Assembly: GCA_041399085.1 (NCBI GenBank)
Contig: JAWKTM010000036.1
Location: 1 to 64,000, forward strand
Source: JAWKTM01 sp041399085
Lineage (GTDB): Bacteria > Planctomycetota > Planctomycetia > Pirellulales > Pirellulaceae
Reading direction: 5' to 3'
Length of the DNA: 64,000 bases
Position numbers and translations under genes: made by a program. The notes under the pieces were generated by a model. The model saw nothing but the letters and a program-made list of their open reading frames with translations, was not told the DNA's origin and searched no databases. Shown here piece by piece: positions 9,005 to 18,474 of this stretch (the first letter of the stretch is position 1; every line of letters starts with the position of its first letter).

Positions 9005-9421
9005 TTATCGCGAATACGCCGCGGTTAGCATTTCGTCCAGTTCCGACAAACGCCGCAGCAGCACCTCGTAAACGCCGCACGCGCCGACCGGCGCCATGTA
9101 GTTCCGCGTGGTGTGGCGGATTTCCCGCAGCTTCGCAAGGCAACGAGACGTGTCGACCGTCAGGCCAGGCGAACCGGCGGGCTGCGGCGCCGACGCCTTT
9201 TCGCCCAACAGCGATCGCAGCTCTACGAACTGGGTGGCCAGCGTCTGCAAGTTTGCGTATCGGAATCCTCGCAGCTCAACCACCCGCACCATCGTCCGCT
9301 CGACGATGGCCAGCAAATGCGGCAGCGTGTAACGCGAATCGCTCGGCGGAACGGAGCCCACAACCGAAGCGTGCGTGGAAGCTGTCGCCACGTCTCTCGG
9401 TCCGAGGTAGGAAGCCGGCAT
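9005..9421 (-). CDS. conserved hypothetical protein
   Basis: 138 residues from the ATG at 9421, which has a good AAGGAG site upstream; a longer frame to 9493 exists but is less likely. There is no signal peptide or membrane helix. It is mostly helical, with Arg/Leu-rich segments (LLAIVERTMVRVVEL and the C-terminal VLLRRLSELDEML). I do not recognise the family. It lies between the glycosyltransferase and queA, 119 bp from queA on the same strand. Confidence 0.65.
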   Translation of the reverse strand: MPASYLGPRDVATASTHASVVGSVPPSDSRYTLPHLLAIVERTMVRVVELRGFRYANLQTLATQFVELRSLLGEKASAPQPAGSPGLTVDTSRCLAKLREIRHTTRNYMAPVGACGVYEVLLRRLSELDEMLTAAYSR

Positions 9422-9540
9422 GCTGGGGCTCCTTGCTGCAAAAGTTCCGCCTGATTGGAACGCCACGATAAGCGACGCAATTACGGATGTCAATATCCTT
9501 TTGGTGTTTATATGTTAGATTTGCGTGCGGCAGTGCGGTC

Positions 9541-10590
9541 TCAAAGGATCAGCATCGCGTCGCCGTAGCTATAGAACCGGTACTGTTCTTGAATCGCGGC
9601 CTCGTAAGCGGCATGGATCAGCTCGTCGCCGCCGAACGTCCGCACCAGCACCAGCAGCGTGCTCTTGGGCAAGTGAAAGTTGGTCAGCAGCGCGTCGACG
9701 CCGCGAAATTGGTACGGCGGCCGAATGAAGAGCGACGTTTCACCTTCCCACGCGGCAAACCGACCCTGCTCGTCAGCCGCCGTTTCCAGCACGCGGACGC
9801 TCGTTGTGCCGATCGCCACGATTCGCTTGCCTGCTTCCCGCGTGCGATTCAATGCTTCCGCCGCGCTCTCGGATAGCTCGCCCCATTCCGCGTGCATGGC
9901 GTGCTCTTCCAAGTTTTCCGAAGAGATCGGGCGAAACGTGCCGAGCCCCACGTGGAGCGTCACGGTTTGCAGCCCGACTCCCCGGCCGTGAATCTCTTGC
10001 AGCAAGGCGGGCGTGAAATGCAACCCGGCGGTCGGCGCGGCGACGGCGCCGGGCTGCGACGCGTACACCGTTTGGTAATTCTTCAGATCGCTGTCGAGCA
10101 TCTCGCCGCCGCGAATATACGGCGGCAAAGGAACTCGGCCGACACGATCCAGAATCGACCACGTTTCCTCATCGGATTGCGGCGAAGCGGCCCACACGCC
10201 GCCGGGCAACTTAGCGATCATCGCCAGTTCGACCGCCGGATCGGAGTCACGATCCTCAAGCACGATCGTTTCGCCGGGCTGCAACTTGCCTCGGGTTTTG
10301 CTGAGCACTAACCACAATCCGTGTTCGTCGCTCCGTAGATATAGGCCGTGCCAGCGACCGCGCGTGGTGGCTCGTCGGCCAACCAAACGAGCCGGCACCA
10401 CACGCGTGTTGTTGACGACCAAGCAATCGCCCGCGTCCAGCAATTCCGGCAAGTCGCGTACATGCAGGTGCTGCAACTCGCCTCGCCGCCGATCCACGAC
10501 TAACAGCCGAGCATCCACGCGGCGGCTGAGTGGTTCTTGGGCGATTAATTCCTTCGGCAAGTGATAGTCGTACTGTGAGATATCCGTCAT
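9541..10590 (-). CDS. queA: tRNA preQ1 S-adenosylmethionine ribosyltransferase-isomerase QueA
   Basis: 349 residues, full length for the family. QueA transfers and isomerises the ribose of S-adenosylmethionine onto preQ1 in the tRNA anticodon wobble position, giving epoxyqueuosine. Typical segments: the N-terminal YDYHLPKELIAQ, CLVVNNTRVVPARL, AAPTAGLHFT, VTLHVGLGTF, and the C-terminal LLTNFHLPKSTLL and YGDAML. The start at 10590 gives the usual N-terminus; the frame reaches 10707 but that extension has no family resemblance. It diverges from the phosphohexomutase gene across about 250 bp. Confidence 0.96.
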   Translation of the reverse strand: MTDISQYDYHLPKELIAQEPLSRRVDARLLVVDRRRGELQHLHVRDLPELLDAGDCLVVNNTRVVPARLVGRRATTRGRWHGLYLRSDEHGLWLVLSKTRGKLQPGETIVLEDRDSDPAVELAMIAKLPGGVWAASPQSDEETWSILDRVGRVPLPPYIRGGEMLDSDLKNYQTVYASQPGAVAAPTAGLHFTPALLQEIHGRGVGLQTVTLHVGLGTFRPISSENLEEHAMHAEWGELSESAAEALNRTREAGKRIVAIGTTSVRVLETAADEQGRFAAWEGETSLFIRPPYQFRGVDALLTNFHLPKSTLLVLVRTFGGDELIHAAYEAAIQEQYRFYSYGDAMLIL

Positions 10591-10839
10591 AAGATTCCGT
10601 TCTTGGATTGGCGATCCGTGTGCCTGGGTCAAACCTCGGGAACCGTAGATCGTAGGCGGGCGGCCGAAGTGTGGGAACGCCCGCCGGTTCGACGAGCGCC
10701 GGTTCATCGCGGCCTCCGCGCCGGCGTACTTGCGCTATCGAAGCGAACTTCCTACATTGGGTCGCAGCAGCCGAAGACCACACCGCCTATGGCTGCCAGG
10801 CAGGCCGCCGCTCTCGCTCCATCATCCCCGAGATTCGAC

Positions 10840-12654
10840 ATGACGCACGATTCGCAAATCAATTCCGCCGAGGCCCTGGAACTGCTCGACACCGCCGCCC
10901 GCGACGGCAAACTTTCGCCGGGAGCGGTCGAAAACATTCGCTGTTGGTTGACGCAATCGCGTTACGCCAAGTACGCGCCGGAAGTCCTGCGTCACATGCA
11001 AGAGGGAATGTGGAAGCAATTGGACGACGTGTTCTTTACGATCATTCCGTTCGGCACCGGCGGCCGGCGAGGCATGATGTACCCGATCGGCTCGAACGCC
11101 ATCAACGACCGCACGATCGGCGAAAGCGCTCAGGGATTGGCCGAATACGTCAAGGCAAATCAAACGGGCGAGCTGTCATGTGCGATCGCCTACGACACGC
11201 GACACAACTCGCGCCACTTCGCCGAACTGTGCGCCGGAATTATGGTCGCCAACGGCTTCAAGGTTTACTTCCTGGACGGCTATCGCAGCACGCCAGCGTT
11301 GTCCTTCACCGTGCGGCAAAAGAAGTGCTCGTGCGGCATCATGGTGACGGCCAGCCATAATCCGCCCAGCGACAACGCGGTCAAAGTCTATTGGTCGACC
11401 GGCGGCCAAGTGATGCCGCCTCACGACAAGGAAATTATCGCTCGCGTGATGGACGCTGGAGAAATCGCCGAGACGCCGTTTGCCGAAGCGGTGGCTCAGG
11501 GGCGCGTCGAATTCTGCACGGCCGAGATCGACGCGGCTTTCACCGCAAGTTTGAAAGGCCAAAGCCTGGGCGGGCCGCGAGCGGTGAAGATCATTTATTC
11601 GCCGCTGCATGGTGTGGGCGAAGGCGCCGTTTGCCCGGCGCTCGAAGCCGATGGGTTTGCCGAAGTCGAGGTGTTCGAGCCGCATCGCGAGCCGAGCGGC
11701 GATTTTCCCAATGTGCCGGGGCATGTTTCCAATCCCGAGAACCGAGCCGTGTTCGACAGCATCATCGAACGCGCCAAGCAAACCGGCGCCGACGTGATTT
11801 TAGCCACCGACCCGGATTGCGACCGGTTGGGAATCGCCGCGCCGACGACCGCCGGCGGCGACGAGTGGCGGACGTTCACCGGCAATCAAATTGCCGTTCT
11901 GTTGTGCGATTATGTGTTGGAGCAACGTGGCCGAGCCGGCGCGTTGTCGCCGGACCATTATGTGGTGACGACGCTGGTAACGACCAAAATGATCCGCCGC
12001 ATCGCCGAATCGTATAACGTGCGGACCGAAGACAATCTGCTGGTCGGATTCAAATGGATCGCCGGCAAAATGGACGAATGCGGCGCGGACAAGTTTGTGT
12101 TCGGCTGCGAAGAATCGCACGGCTACCTGGTCGGTCAGTACGCTCGCGATAAGGATGGCGCCGTGGCCGCGATGTTGGCGGCCGAGATGACCGCCAAGGC
12201 CAAGGCGGACGGCCAGTCGCTGCACGAGAAGCTGGATTCGTTGTACTGGCAACACGGCTACCACGCCGAGGATTTGCAGAACGTGATGATGCCCGGTTCC
12301 GAAGGCATGGCTCGCATGAAGGCACAATGCAGGCATTGCGTTCGTCGCCGCCGAAGTCGTTGGGCGGGATGAACGTGGTGCGAGTCCGCGACTACGAGAA
12401 CTCCGTGTCGCTGGATCCGTCCGGCAATTCGCAACCGCTGGACGGGCCGGTTGGAGACGTAGTGATTTTGGACTTGGCGACCGAAGGCAACTACGTGGCG
12501 ATTCGGCCATCCGGCACGGAGCCGAAGGCCAAGTTCTACATCTTCACGTTCACCCCGCCGAGATGCTGCACGATCTGGACGCGACGAAAGCCGAGACGGC
12601 CGAGCGAATCGCCCAGATTCGAGCGGACGTCAAGCCTACGCCGACGCGGTGTAA
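10840..12654 (+). pseudogene. phosphoglucomutase/phosphomannomutase, frame broken near the 3' end
   Basis: An alpha-D-phosphohexomutase interconverting hexose 1- and 6-phosphates. From ATG at 10840 the frame carries the phosphoserine loop TASHNPPSDNAVKVY, the metal loop DPDCDRLGI and the sugar-binding loop CEESHGYL. The uninterrupted frame then ends early at 12372. The phosphate-binding domain continues in another frame (from about 12327), including RPSGTEPKAKFY. Two further one-base losses, near 12556 and 12633, are needed to reach the natural stop at 12652-12654. All three can be repaired by adding one base, and the protein on both sides is well conserved, so sequence error is more likely than true inactivation. 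The extension upstream of 10840 shows no family similarity. Confidence 0.85.
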
Positions 12655-12672
12655 CCAGCCCTCCACTACCTT

Positions 12673-12777
12673 TCGTACTCAGCGAAGCGGTACTCGTACT
12701 CAGCAACGCGGTACTCGTACTCAGCAACGCGGTACTCGTACTCAGCAACGCGGTACTCGTACTCAGCGAAGCGGTAC
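12673..12777. repeat. 21-bp tandem repeat, five units
   Basis: Five head-to-tail 21-bp units built around TCGTACTCAGC and GCGGTAC. The outer two units carry GAA where the inner three carry CAAC-type variants. A partial sixth unit follows. At 12820-12882 several inverted copies of the core (GAGTACG) occur, so transcripts could fold. It sits in the convergent gap between the phosphohexomutase and the FG-GAP gene. Confidence 0.85.
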
Positions 12778-12892
12778 TCGTACTCGTTTCGCGTTGCGAA
12801 TTACTGGATCCGGTCGAGTAGGAGTACGTGCGAAGAGTAGGGTAGGAGTACGAGGACCGTTGCAATGAGTACGAGTACGAGATTGGGGTCGG

Positions 12893-14128
12893 CTACTCGC
12901 GGACTTGTTGGAAGTAGTGGACGCCTTTTTTGTTGGATGAGATGATGTCCAGCAGGCCGTCGCCGTTTACGTCGGCCACTTCGAATTGAGTGCCGGGGCC
13001 GCTGTCGTGGTCGAATTGGTGCGGGATCCAAACGGGGCGGCCGTTTTCGCGTTTCAGTTCGAACCAGAAAAACACCGCCGGGTCGTTGCCGCCAGGATCT
13101 CGACCGCCGTGAGCCCACCAGCGCTTGCCGGTCACGAAATCGGGCAAGCCGTCGTTGTTCATGTCGGCGAAGCAGACGCCGTGGGTCTGCGAAAAGCTCT
13201 TTTCGATTTCGTGGCTCTTCCAAGCGCCGTCGGCAAGCTGTTCGTGCCACCAAATGCCGTAGGCGTGCGGGCTGCTGCTGAGTACGTCGTTGTCACCGTC
13301 GCCGTCAAAATCGAACACAAACATTTGAGCCGCCAAATTGCCGAACGGCGCGGCGTGGAATTGCCAAGTCTCGGCGGACGAGTCGGCCGGCGACTCCCAC
13401 CAGCCCTCGCCACACACGATGTCGTTGCGGCCGTCCTTGTTCACGTCGCCCACGCCTAAGCCGTGCGAATACTTCATCGTGCCGGGCGCGGCGGCCGCGG
13501 ATACCGCGCGAATCTTCCATTCAGCGTTCGGATCCGATTGTCGAGTCATGAACGCCATCTTGCGTTCCGGGCCGTCGGATTGCTTGGGGTCGGGCGAGAA
13601 GGCCGCCACCAACTCGCGCTGGCCATCGCCGTCGATGTCCAGATACGTGGGGCTCTCGTTGTTCGTGACCGGAGTCACCACGTGCCGAGTCCACTCGCCG
13701 CCCGACTTGCCAGGATTTTGGAACCACCAAGTCGGCGTGCCGGGGAAATCGACGACCAGCAGATCGGCCCAGCCATCGCCGTTCAGATCGTCGGCGAAAT
13801 TGCAGAACGAGTTGCTGTAGCCTTTCGGATCGTAGTGCGGCGGGTTGCCGACCAAGGCTCCGCGGGTGCCGGGCGGCGGATCGTTGGCGATCACGTGCAT
13901 CTTCCAATCGGGAGCTTCGTACCACACAAAGCCCGCGGCAATATCTTGCTTGCCGTCGTTGTTAAAGTCCGCGACGGCGACTCCTTCGCTGCGGAAGTTG
14001 GCGTCCAGACGAGTCCGTTCGAATCGAACTTTCTCGCCGGGGACCGCCGAGGGCTCGGCGGCCGACAAGTTCACTCCCAGTCCGAACATCACAGTCAATA
14101 CAACTCGACGCCAACGCGATTTCAACAC
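12893..14128 (-). CDS. secreted FG-GAP/VCBS repeat beta-propeller protein
   Basis: 411 residues with a signal peptide (basic MLKSRWRR, then a hydrophobic stretch ending near LSAAEP). At least seven calcium-binding DxDxDG-type loops recur along the chain, for example DFNNDGKQDI, DLNGDGWADL, DIDGDGQREL, DVNKDGRNDI, DFDGDGDNDV, DMNNDGLPDF and DVNGDGLLDI. This is the FG-GAP/VCBS pattern of an integrin-like seven-bladed propeller. Such proteins are common in planctomycetes, exported, and probably bind carbohydrate or protein partners. No catalytic motif is visible. It diverges from the DUF1501 gene across about 160 bp. Confidence 0.88.
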   Translation of the reverse strand: MLKSRWRRVVLTVMFGLGVNLSAAEPSAVPGEKVRFERTRLDANFRSEGVAVADFNNDGKQDIAAGFVWYEAPDWKMHVIANDPPPGTRGALVGNPPHYDPKGYSNSFCNFADDLNGDGWADLLVVDFPGTPTWWFQNPGKSGGEWTRHVVTPVTNNESPTYLDIDGDGQRELVAAFSPDPKQSDGPERKMAFMTRQSDPNAEWKIRAVSAAAAPGTMKYSHGLGVGDVNKDGRNDIVCGEGWWESPADSSAETWQFHAAPFGNLAAQMFVFDFDGDGDNDVLSSSPHAYGIWWHEQLADGAWKSHEIEKSFSQTHGVCFADMNNDGLPDFVTGKRWWAHGGRDPGGNDPAVFFWFELKRENGRPVWIPHQFDHDSGPGTQFEVADVNGDGLLDIISSNKKGVHYFQQVRE

Positions 14129-14289
14129 GGCCGAACCCTTTACGTATGGGAGAGATTTGGTGTTTCTGTTTGCTGAGTCGCTCTATCGTAACCCGAGCGA
14201 TGCGCGAAGGAAGCCTCGGCGCTGGCGAAAAGCCGTGTGTCGGCGGGCGGCGTGAAGTTCGCGTCGCGGGCTGCGTTGAATGAGGTAAC

Positions 14290-15873
14290 TTGCGAATTGA
14301 GTTATCATCGATTGTCGACGTTGAGGTTTGCATTGAGTTCGATTCCAAGCGGCGAACAGAGCAGCGCGGATCAGTTTGGGCGTCGAGAGCGAGGTTGCGA
14401 TGCGAGCGGGCGAGAGTTGGGTTGGCGAAGGTCTGGGTGGATCGGCAGGAGTGGACTCGGCAGGAGCCTCGGTCTCCCAGGTGCTCGGCGGGAGCCTCGG
14501 TCTCCCGGTGGGCGACGTCGCGGCGGGATGCGATGCGGATGCTTGGCGGCGGGATCGGGTCGTTGGGATTAGCCAGCTTGATTTGTCAGCCGGCGAGCGT
14601 GTCGGCCGACGAGGTGAGTCGCGCGCATTTTGCGCCGCGGGCCAAGCGGGTGATCCATCTGTTCATGAACGGCGGGCCGTTTCAGGCTGATTTTTTCGAT
14701 CCCAAGCCGGCGTTGGAAAAATATGCAGGGCAAAGGCCGGAGGCGGTGAATCTGCGCACCGAACGAGCGACGGCCGGGCTGCTGCCGTCGCCGTTCAAGT
14801 ACACGGCACACGGAGAATCGGGCGTGCCGGTCAGCGAGCTGCTGCCAAATTTGGCTCGGCATGTCGACGACATCTGCGTCCTGCGATCGCTGCATACCGA
14901 CAATCCGAATCACGGCCCGGCGCTGCTGCTAATGAACAACGGCTCGATCACTCCCGCTCGACCCAGCATGGGCGCGTGGTTTCTTTACGGCTTGGGTTCC
15001 GAGAACGAGGACTTGCCGGGCTACGTGGTCTTCTGCCCCGGCCGACCGGTGCGTTTTTCGATCTTATGGAACAGCGCGTTTCTGCCGAGCGAGTTTCAGG
15101 GGACTTACATCAACCATTCCAATCTCGATCCGCGGAAGATGATTCCCTTTCTGGAAAACGCACGGACCACGCCCGAGCGGCAGCGGCGGCAATTGAATTT
15201 GATGCGGACGCTGAACGAGCAGCATTTGGCCGAACGCTCGGCGGACCCGGCGCTCGAAGCTCGCATTCGGTCGATGGAGACGGCGTTTCGGATGCAGTCG
15301 GCCGCCAGCGACGCGTTCGACTTGTCGGGCGAGCCAAAGTACGTGCGCGACGAGTACGGCAGCGGGCACTTTGCCAACGGCTGCCTGCTGGCCCGCCGGT
15401 TGGCCGAACGCGGCGTGCGGTTCACGCAGGTTTACTACGGCAACGGCCAGCCGTGGGACACGCACAACAATCACGATCAGTCGGTGCGAAATCTGGCGAA
15501 GGATATCGACCAACCGATTGCGGCGTTGCTGAACGACCTTAAGCGACGCGGGATGTTGGAAGACACGCTGGTCGTTTGGGGCGGCGAATTCGGTCGCACG
15601 CCGACTTCCGAAAACGGCAACGGCCGCGACCACAACCACTATGGATTCACCATGTGGATGGCGGGCGGCGGCGTGCGCGGCGGGATGACTTATGGCGAGA
15701 CCGATGAGTTCGGTTTCCGCGCGATGCAAGACAAGGTTCACATTCACGATCTGCACGCGACGATCTTGCATCTGCTGGGGTTGGATCACGAGCGGCTGAC
15801 GTATCGCTACGCCGGCCGTGACTTCCGGCTGACCGATGTCTCCGGCCGCGTGGTGCGCGAGATTCTGAGTTGA
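14290..15873 (+). CDS. DUF1501 family Tat-exported protein
   Basis: The open frame gives up to 527 residues. The DUF1501 family, sulfatase-like in fold and highly expanded in planctomycetes, is recognised from VIHLFMNGGPFQADFFDPKP, LRSLHTDNPNHGPA, GEFGRTPTSENGNGRDH, and the C-terminal HDLHATILHLLGLDHERL and YRYAGRDFRLTDV. A Tat signal (SRRDAMRMLGGGIG plus a hydrophobic stretch) begins near 14515, so the mature part starts around 14610. The true start is uncertain: the first 75 codons of the ATG-14290 frame look non-coding and include a direct repeat. A non-ATG start nearer the Tat motif is possible. The substrate is unknown. Confidence 0.85.
   Translation: MRIELSSIVDVEVCIEFDSKRRTEQRGSVWASRARLRCERARVGLAKVWVDRQEWTRQEPRSPRCSAGASVSRWATSRRDAMRMLGGGIGSLGLASLICQPASVSADEVSRAHFAPRAKRVIHLFMNGGPFQADFFDPKPALEKYAGQRPEAVNLRTERATAGLLPSPFKYTAHGESGVPVSELLPNLARHVDDICVLRSLHTDNPNHGPALLLMNNGSITPARPSMGAWFLYGLGSENEDLPGYVVFCPGRPVRFSILWNSAFLPSEFQGTYINHSNLDPRKMIPFLENARTTPERQRRQLNLMRTLNEQHLAERSADPALEARIRSMETAFRMQSAASDAFDLSGEPKYVRDEYGSGHFANGCLLARRLAERGVRFTQVYYGNGQPWDTHNNHDQSVRNLAKDIDQPIAALLNDLKRRGMLEDTLVVWGGEFGRTPTSENGNGRDHNHYGFTMWMAGGGVRGGMTYGETDEFGFRAMQDKVHIHDLHATILHLLGLDHERLTYRYAGRDFRLTDVSGRVVREILS
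14463..14506. repeat. 16-bp direct repeat near the DUF1501 start
   Basis: Two exact copies of GGAGCCTCGGTCTCCC, at 14463-14478 and 14491-14506, spaced 28 bp start to start. They lie just upstream of the Tat motif and suggest that this part of the open frame is untranslated leader. Confidence 0.75.
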
Positions 15874-15927
15874 ATCGCTCTACAGCCGGACGACGCAAGG
15901 CCTCGACGCGGAGAGCCGTCGAATTGT

Positions 15928-16854
15928 TTAACCGTGCAAGAACCCGCGGGGCGTGAGTTCGCGGCCGTCAGTGGTGAAAAATCCGGGTCGGGCGATGAGT
16001 TCGCCGATATGGGTTAGCGGCGCGTCGAGCGGTTGTGTTCCGAGCGACTGTGTTTCGAGCAGTCGGGCGGCTTCGTCGGGCGGAACGGCCAGAATCAATT
16101 CAAAGTCTTCGCCATCCGACAACGCGCGGGTCAACGGATCGGGACCATCGGGATCGAGCTGCGACATGCGACGCGCATCGGCGGAAATCGGAATTGCATC
16201 CAAGTCGATGCGGGCGCCGCACCCGCTGGCGGCGGCCAGTCGCGATAAGTCGAGCGAGAGCCCGTCGCTGACGTCGATCGCCGCGCGAACTTGGCCGCTC
16301 GACCGCAATCGTTTCGCCACCGCCAATCGCGGCGTGAAGTCAAACTGCTTCGCCAGCCGGCTGCCGCCAAAGTCGCCCGTTACCAGAATCCAGTCGCCAG
16401 CCATCGCTCGGTCGCGACGCCAGACTTGTCGCGCGTCGACTTCGCCGATCAACGTGACGCTAATCACCAGACGGCCGTCCCACGTGTTCGTATCGCCGCC
16501 AGCGATCGACACATTGAATTGTTCGGCCAAAGGAAACATGCCTTCGTAGAGCTGTTGAGCCAACTCCAACGCCCCGCGACTCGGCAACGCCAACGAAACG
16601 AACGCCGCCAACGGCTCGGCGCCCATCGCCGCGATGTCGCTCAAGTTGACCGCCAGGGCCTTGCGTCCGATTCGCCGCGGATCGACTTCGCCCATCACGA
16701 AATCCACGCCCTCGGTCAGCAGGTCGGTGGTCACCACGGATTCGCGGCCAGGAGTTGGCCAAGTGATCGCCGCCGCGTCGTCGCCCAGTCCGATCGACAG
16801 CCGCTCGTGTTTCGACGCACGCTGCTTCAACCATTGGATCAATTCGGCTTCCAC
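15928..16854 (-). CDS. thiL: thiamine-monophosphate kinase ThiL
   Basis: 308 residues, normal length. ThiL phosphorylates thiamine monophosphate to thiamine diphosphate with ATP. Motifs in order: GLGDDAAAI, VVTTDLLTEGVDF, IGRKALAVNLSDIAAMGA, VSIAGGDTNTW, ILVTGDFGGSRLA, AIDVSDGLSLDL and SDGEDFELILAV. These are the conserved metal- and nucleotide-binding blocks of the ThiL/PurM fold. ATG at 16854 opens the family N-terminus. It is convergent with the DUF1501 gene; no other thiamine genes are nearby. Confidence 0.95.
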   Translation of the reverse strand: MEAELIQWLKQRASKHERLSIGLGDDAAAITWPTPGRESVVTTDLLTEGVDFVMGEVDPRRIGRKALAVNLSDIAAMGAEPLAAFVSLALPSRGALELAQQLYEGMFPLAEQFNVSIAGGDTNTWDGRLVISVTLIGEVDARQVWRRDRAMAGDWILVTGDFGGSRLAKQFDFTPRLAVAKRLRSSGQVRAAIDVSDGLSLDLSRLAAASGCGARIDLDAIPISADARRMSQLDPDGPDPLTRALSDGEDFELILAVPPDEAARLLETQSLGTQPLDAPLTHIGELIARPGFFTTDGRELTPRGFLHG

Positions 16855-17201
16855 CGTTCGGTTCTCCTGCGTTGGTCGACCTCAAGCACGGAACGCTTTC
16901 GACACCGCCCCGTCGTGCCTGGGGGCTCGCTACGCTCGACCTCGTACACATCAAGTTAAGCCATCAGGGGCGTAGTTGAGCAGGCGTGGTTTCTCGGTCG
17001 CTCGGAAGCTCCCGTGTTTCCTTGGCGGCGAGGCGGGTGGCGCGCTTAGAGTCTCGGCCCAAAGTCTCGGGTGGCACGCCCAGAGTCTTCGATGGGCGTG
17101 GCAGACTCGCTCGAAAGGTTTCCTGCCACGTGGAGCATCACCCCAACCTTCCACGCCCACCGCTGCGCTATGGGCGTGCCACCCATTCGGAACGACGAAC
17201 C
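16855..17201. other. intergenic region with inverted repeat
   Basis: 347 bp without a supported gene. It contains a perfect 14-bp inverted repeat, GGGTGGCACGCCCA at 17069-17082 and its complement at 17171-17184, with extra partial copies of the GGGCGTG core between the arms. It resembles small dispersed intergenic elements rather than a terminator, because there is no T-run and the loop is about 88 bp. Confidence 0.65.
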
Positions 17202-18221
17202 CTAACGCGGCTTTGCGGCGACCATGAGACCCAGGATGTGTGGTTCGGTCGGTAAGTGGGCGTAGGTCGGTCGCTCGAAGCCGGCTTGCATCAGCCACAG
17301 TTGCAGCATGTCGGGCGAGTGCATTTGGCCTTGTCGAGTTCGCAACGCCAATCGCAGCGCGAACAGATTGCGATACAAGTCGCCTTTCTCTTGGCCGGGA
17401 AACACGTCGACGATCGCCAGCTCGCCGCCCATTCGGAGCGCGGGGAACAGCCGTGCGATTTGCTGCTGGACACCATCGGGCGATTCCAGTTGAAAGACGT
17501 TCGCGGCGATAATCAAATCGTATTCGTCCACGGGCAAATCCACCTTCCGCCAGTCGCCGTGAATCGTTTGAAAGCGTTCGTCCAGCCCGATGCTCTCGGC
17601 CGTCTCGCTGGCGATTTCTAGCGGCTCGGGCCAATCGACGGCCGTGACCTCGGCGTCCACGTCGTGATGAGCGATGGCCAAGCTCCACACGGCCGAGCCG
17701 GCGCCTAGGTCAAGAATCCGCAGCCCCTTGCGACGCGTGCCGATCTCCAGAATCGTGGCCAGTTGCATGGCGGCCGGAGTCAGCGTCCACTGCGTGGCCA
17801 TCGCGCTGGCTCGATACGCTTCGTCGGGATGAGGCGAATCGGCCTCGCCGTTGCCGTCGCTCGACTGCTTGGCCGCGGCATCGGCCAGCGATTCGCCGGT
17901 GCGGACGAATTCGGCCAAGTGAACCCAGTGATGGTCGCCCAGATCGCGATCGTATTCGGTCAACAGGTGCATCACTTGCGCGATGGCGAAGTCGTCGCCG
18001 TATTGCTCGACGACCTTCAGCGACCGCAGCACGTCGAGCAACAAGGCCAGCGGCTCGCGTTGCGCGCCGCAAGCCCGAGCCAGTTCGTCCACCGTCTTCT
18101 GCCCTTCGCCCAAGGCGTCGAAGATTCCCAATTGCATGGCCGCGCGAACGGCGTGCGACGAGCCGTTCAAGCGAATCAAGTCCAGGTACTGTTGCAACAC
18201 GCGTTGTTGTGCGTTGGCCAT
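17202..18221 (-). CDS. SAM-dependent methyltransferase with N-terminal winged-helix dimerisation domain
   Basis: 339 residues. Residues about 10-95 form the winged-helix dimerisation region typical of O-methyltransferase family 2 (AMQLGIFDAL, KTVDELARACG, LLDVLRSLKVVE). The Rossmann domain follows: ILDLGAGSAVWSLAIA (about residue 168) is the S-adenosylmethionine loop, AVDWPEPL the acidic strand-2 end, and ELAIVDVFPG the strand-5 region. The family methylates small-molecule hydroxyls or acts in cofactor pathways; the substrate cannot be read from sequence. It stands alone on the minus strand, divergent from the deoxyhypusine-synthase-like gene. Confidence 0.85.
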   Translation of the reverse strand: MANAQQRVLQQYLDLIRLNGSSHAVRAAMQLGIFDALGEGQKTVDELARACGAQREPLALLLDVLRSLKVVEQYGDDFAIAQVMHLLTEYDRDLGDHHWVHLAEFVRTGESLADAAAKQSSDGNGEADSPHPDEAYRASAMATQWTLTPAAMQLATILEIGTRRKGLRILDLGAGSAVWSLAIAHHDVDAEVTAVDWPEPLEIASETAESIGLDERFQTIHGDWRKVDLPVDEYDLIIAANVFQLESPDGVQQQIARLFPALRMGGELAIVDVFPGQEKGDLYRNLFALRLALRTRQGQMHSPDMLQLWLMQAGFERPTYAHLPTEPHILGLMVAAKPR

Positions 18222-18474
18222 GACCGGTCGGTTCTTTCCCTAAGTGGAATCGTATTGGAGCCAAGTGTCCCGATGATCCCGCAGGCCGCCACGATCGTCC
18301 AGACCACGGACCTTGAACAACAGGCGGAAGTGCCTACGATTAGGCGACTTTTACGCGACCCGTGGGCGGCCTTCGCCAAGGCATTCGCTCCGCGCGGGCG
18401 AGCCTGCCGCTCGATTGCCTCCGCTTCCCGTTTTCCATCTGTTGTTTCACGTTTCGTTCCAAAGGAGTTTCGCC

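Noticed and set aside
12673..12777. Possible CRISPR or coding repeat at the 21-bp array
   Set aside because: There are no spacers, and although 21 is a multiple of three, the frame is only the out-of-frame tail of the broken phosphohexomutase.
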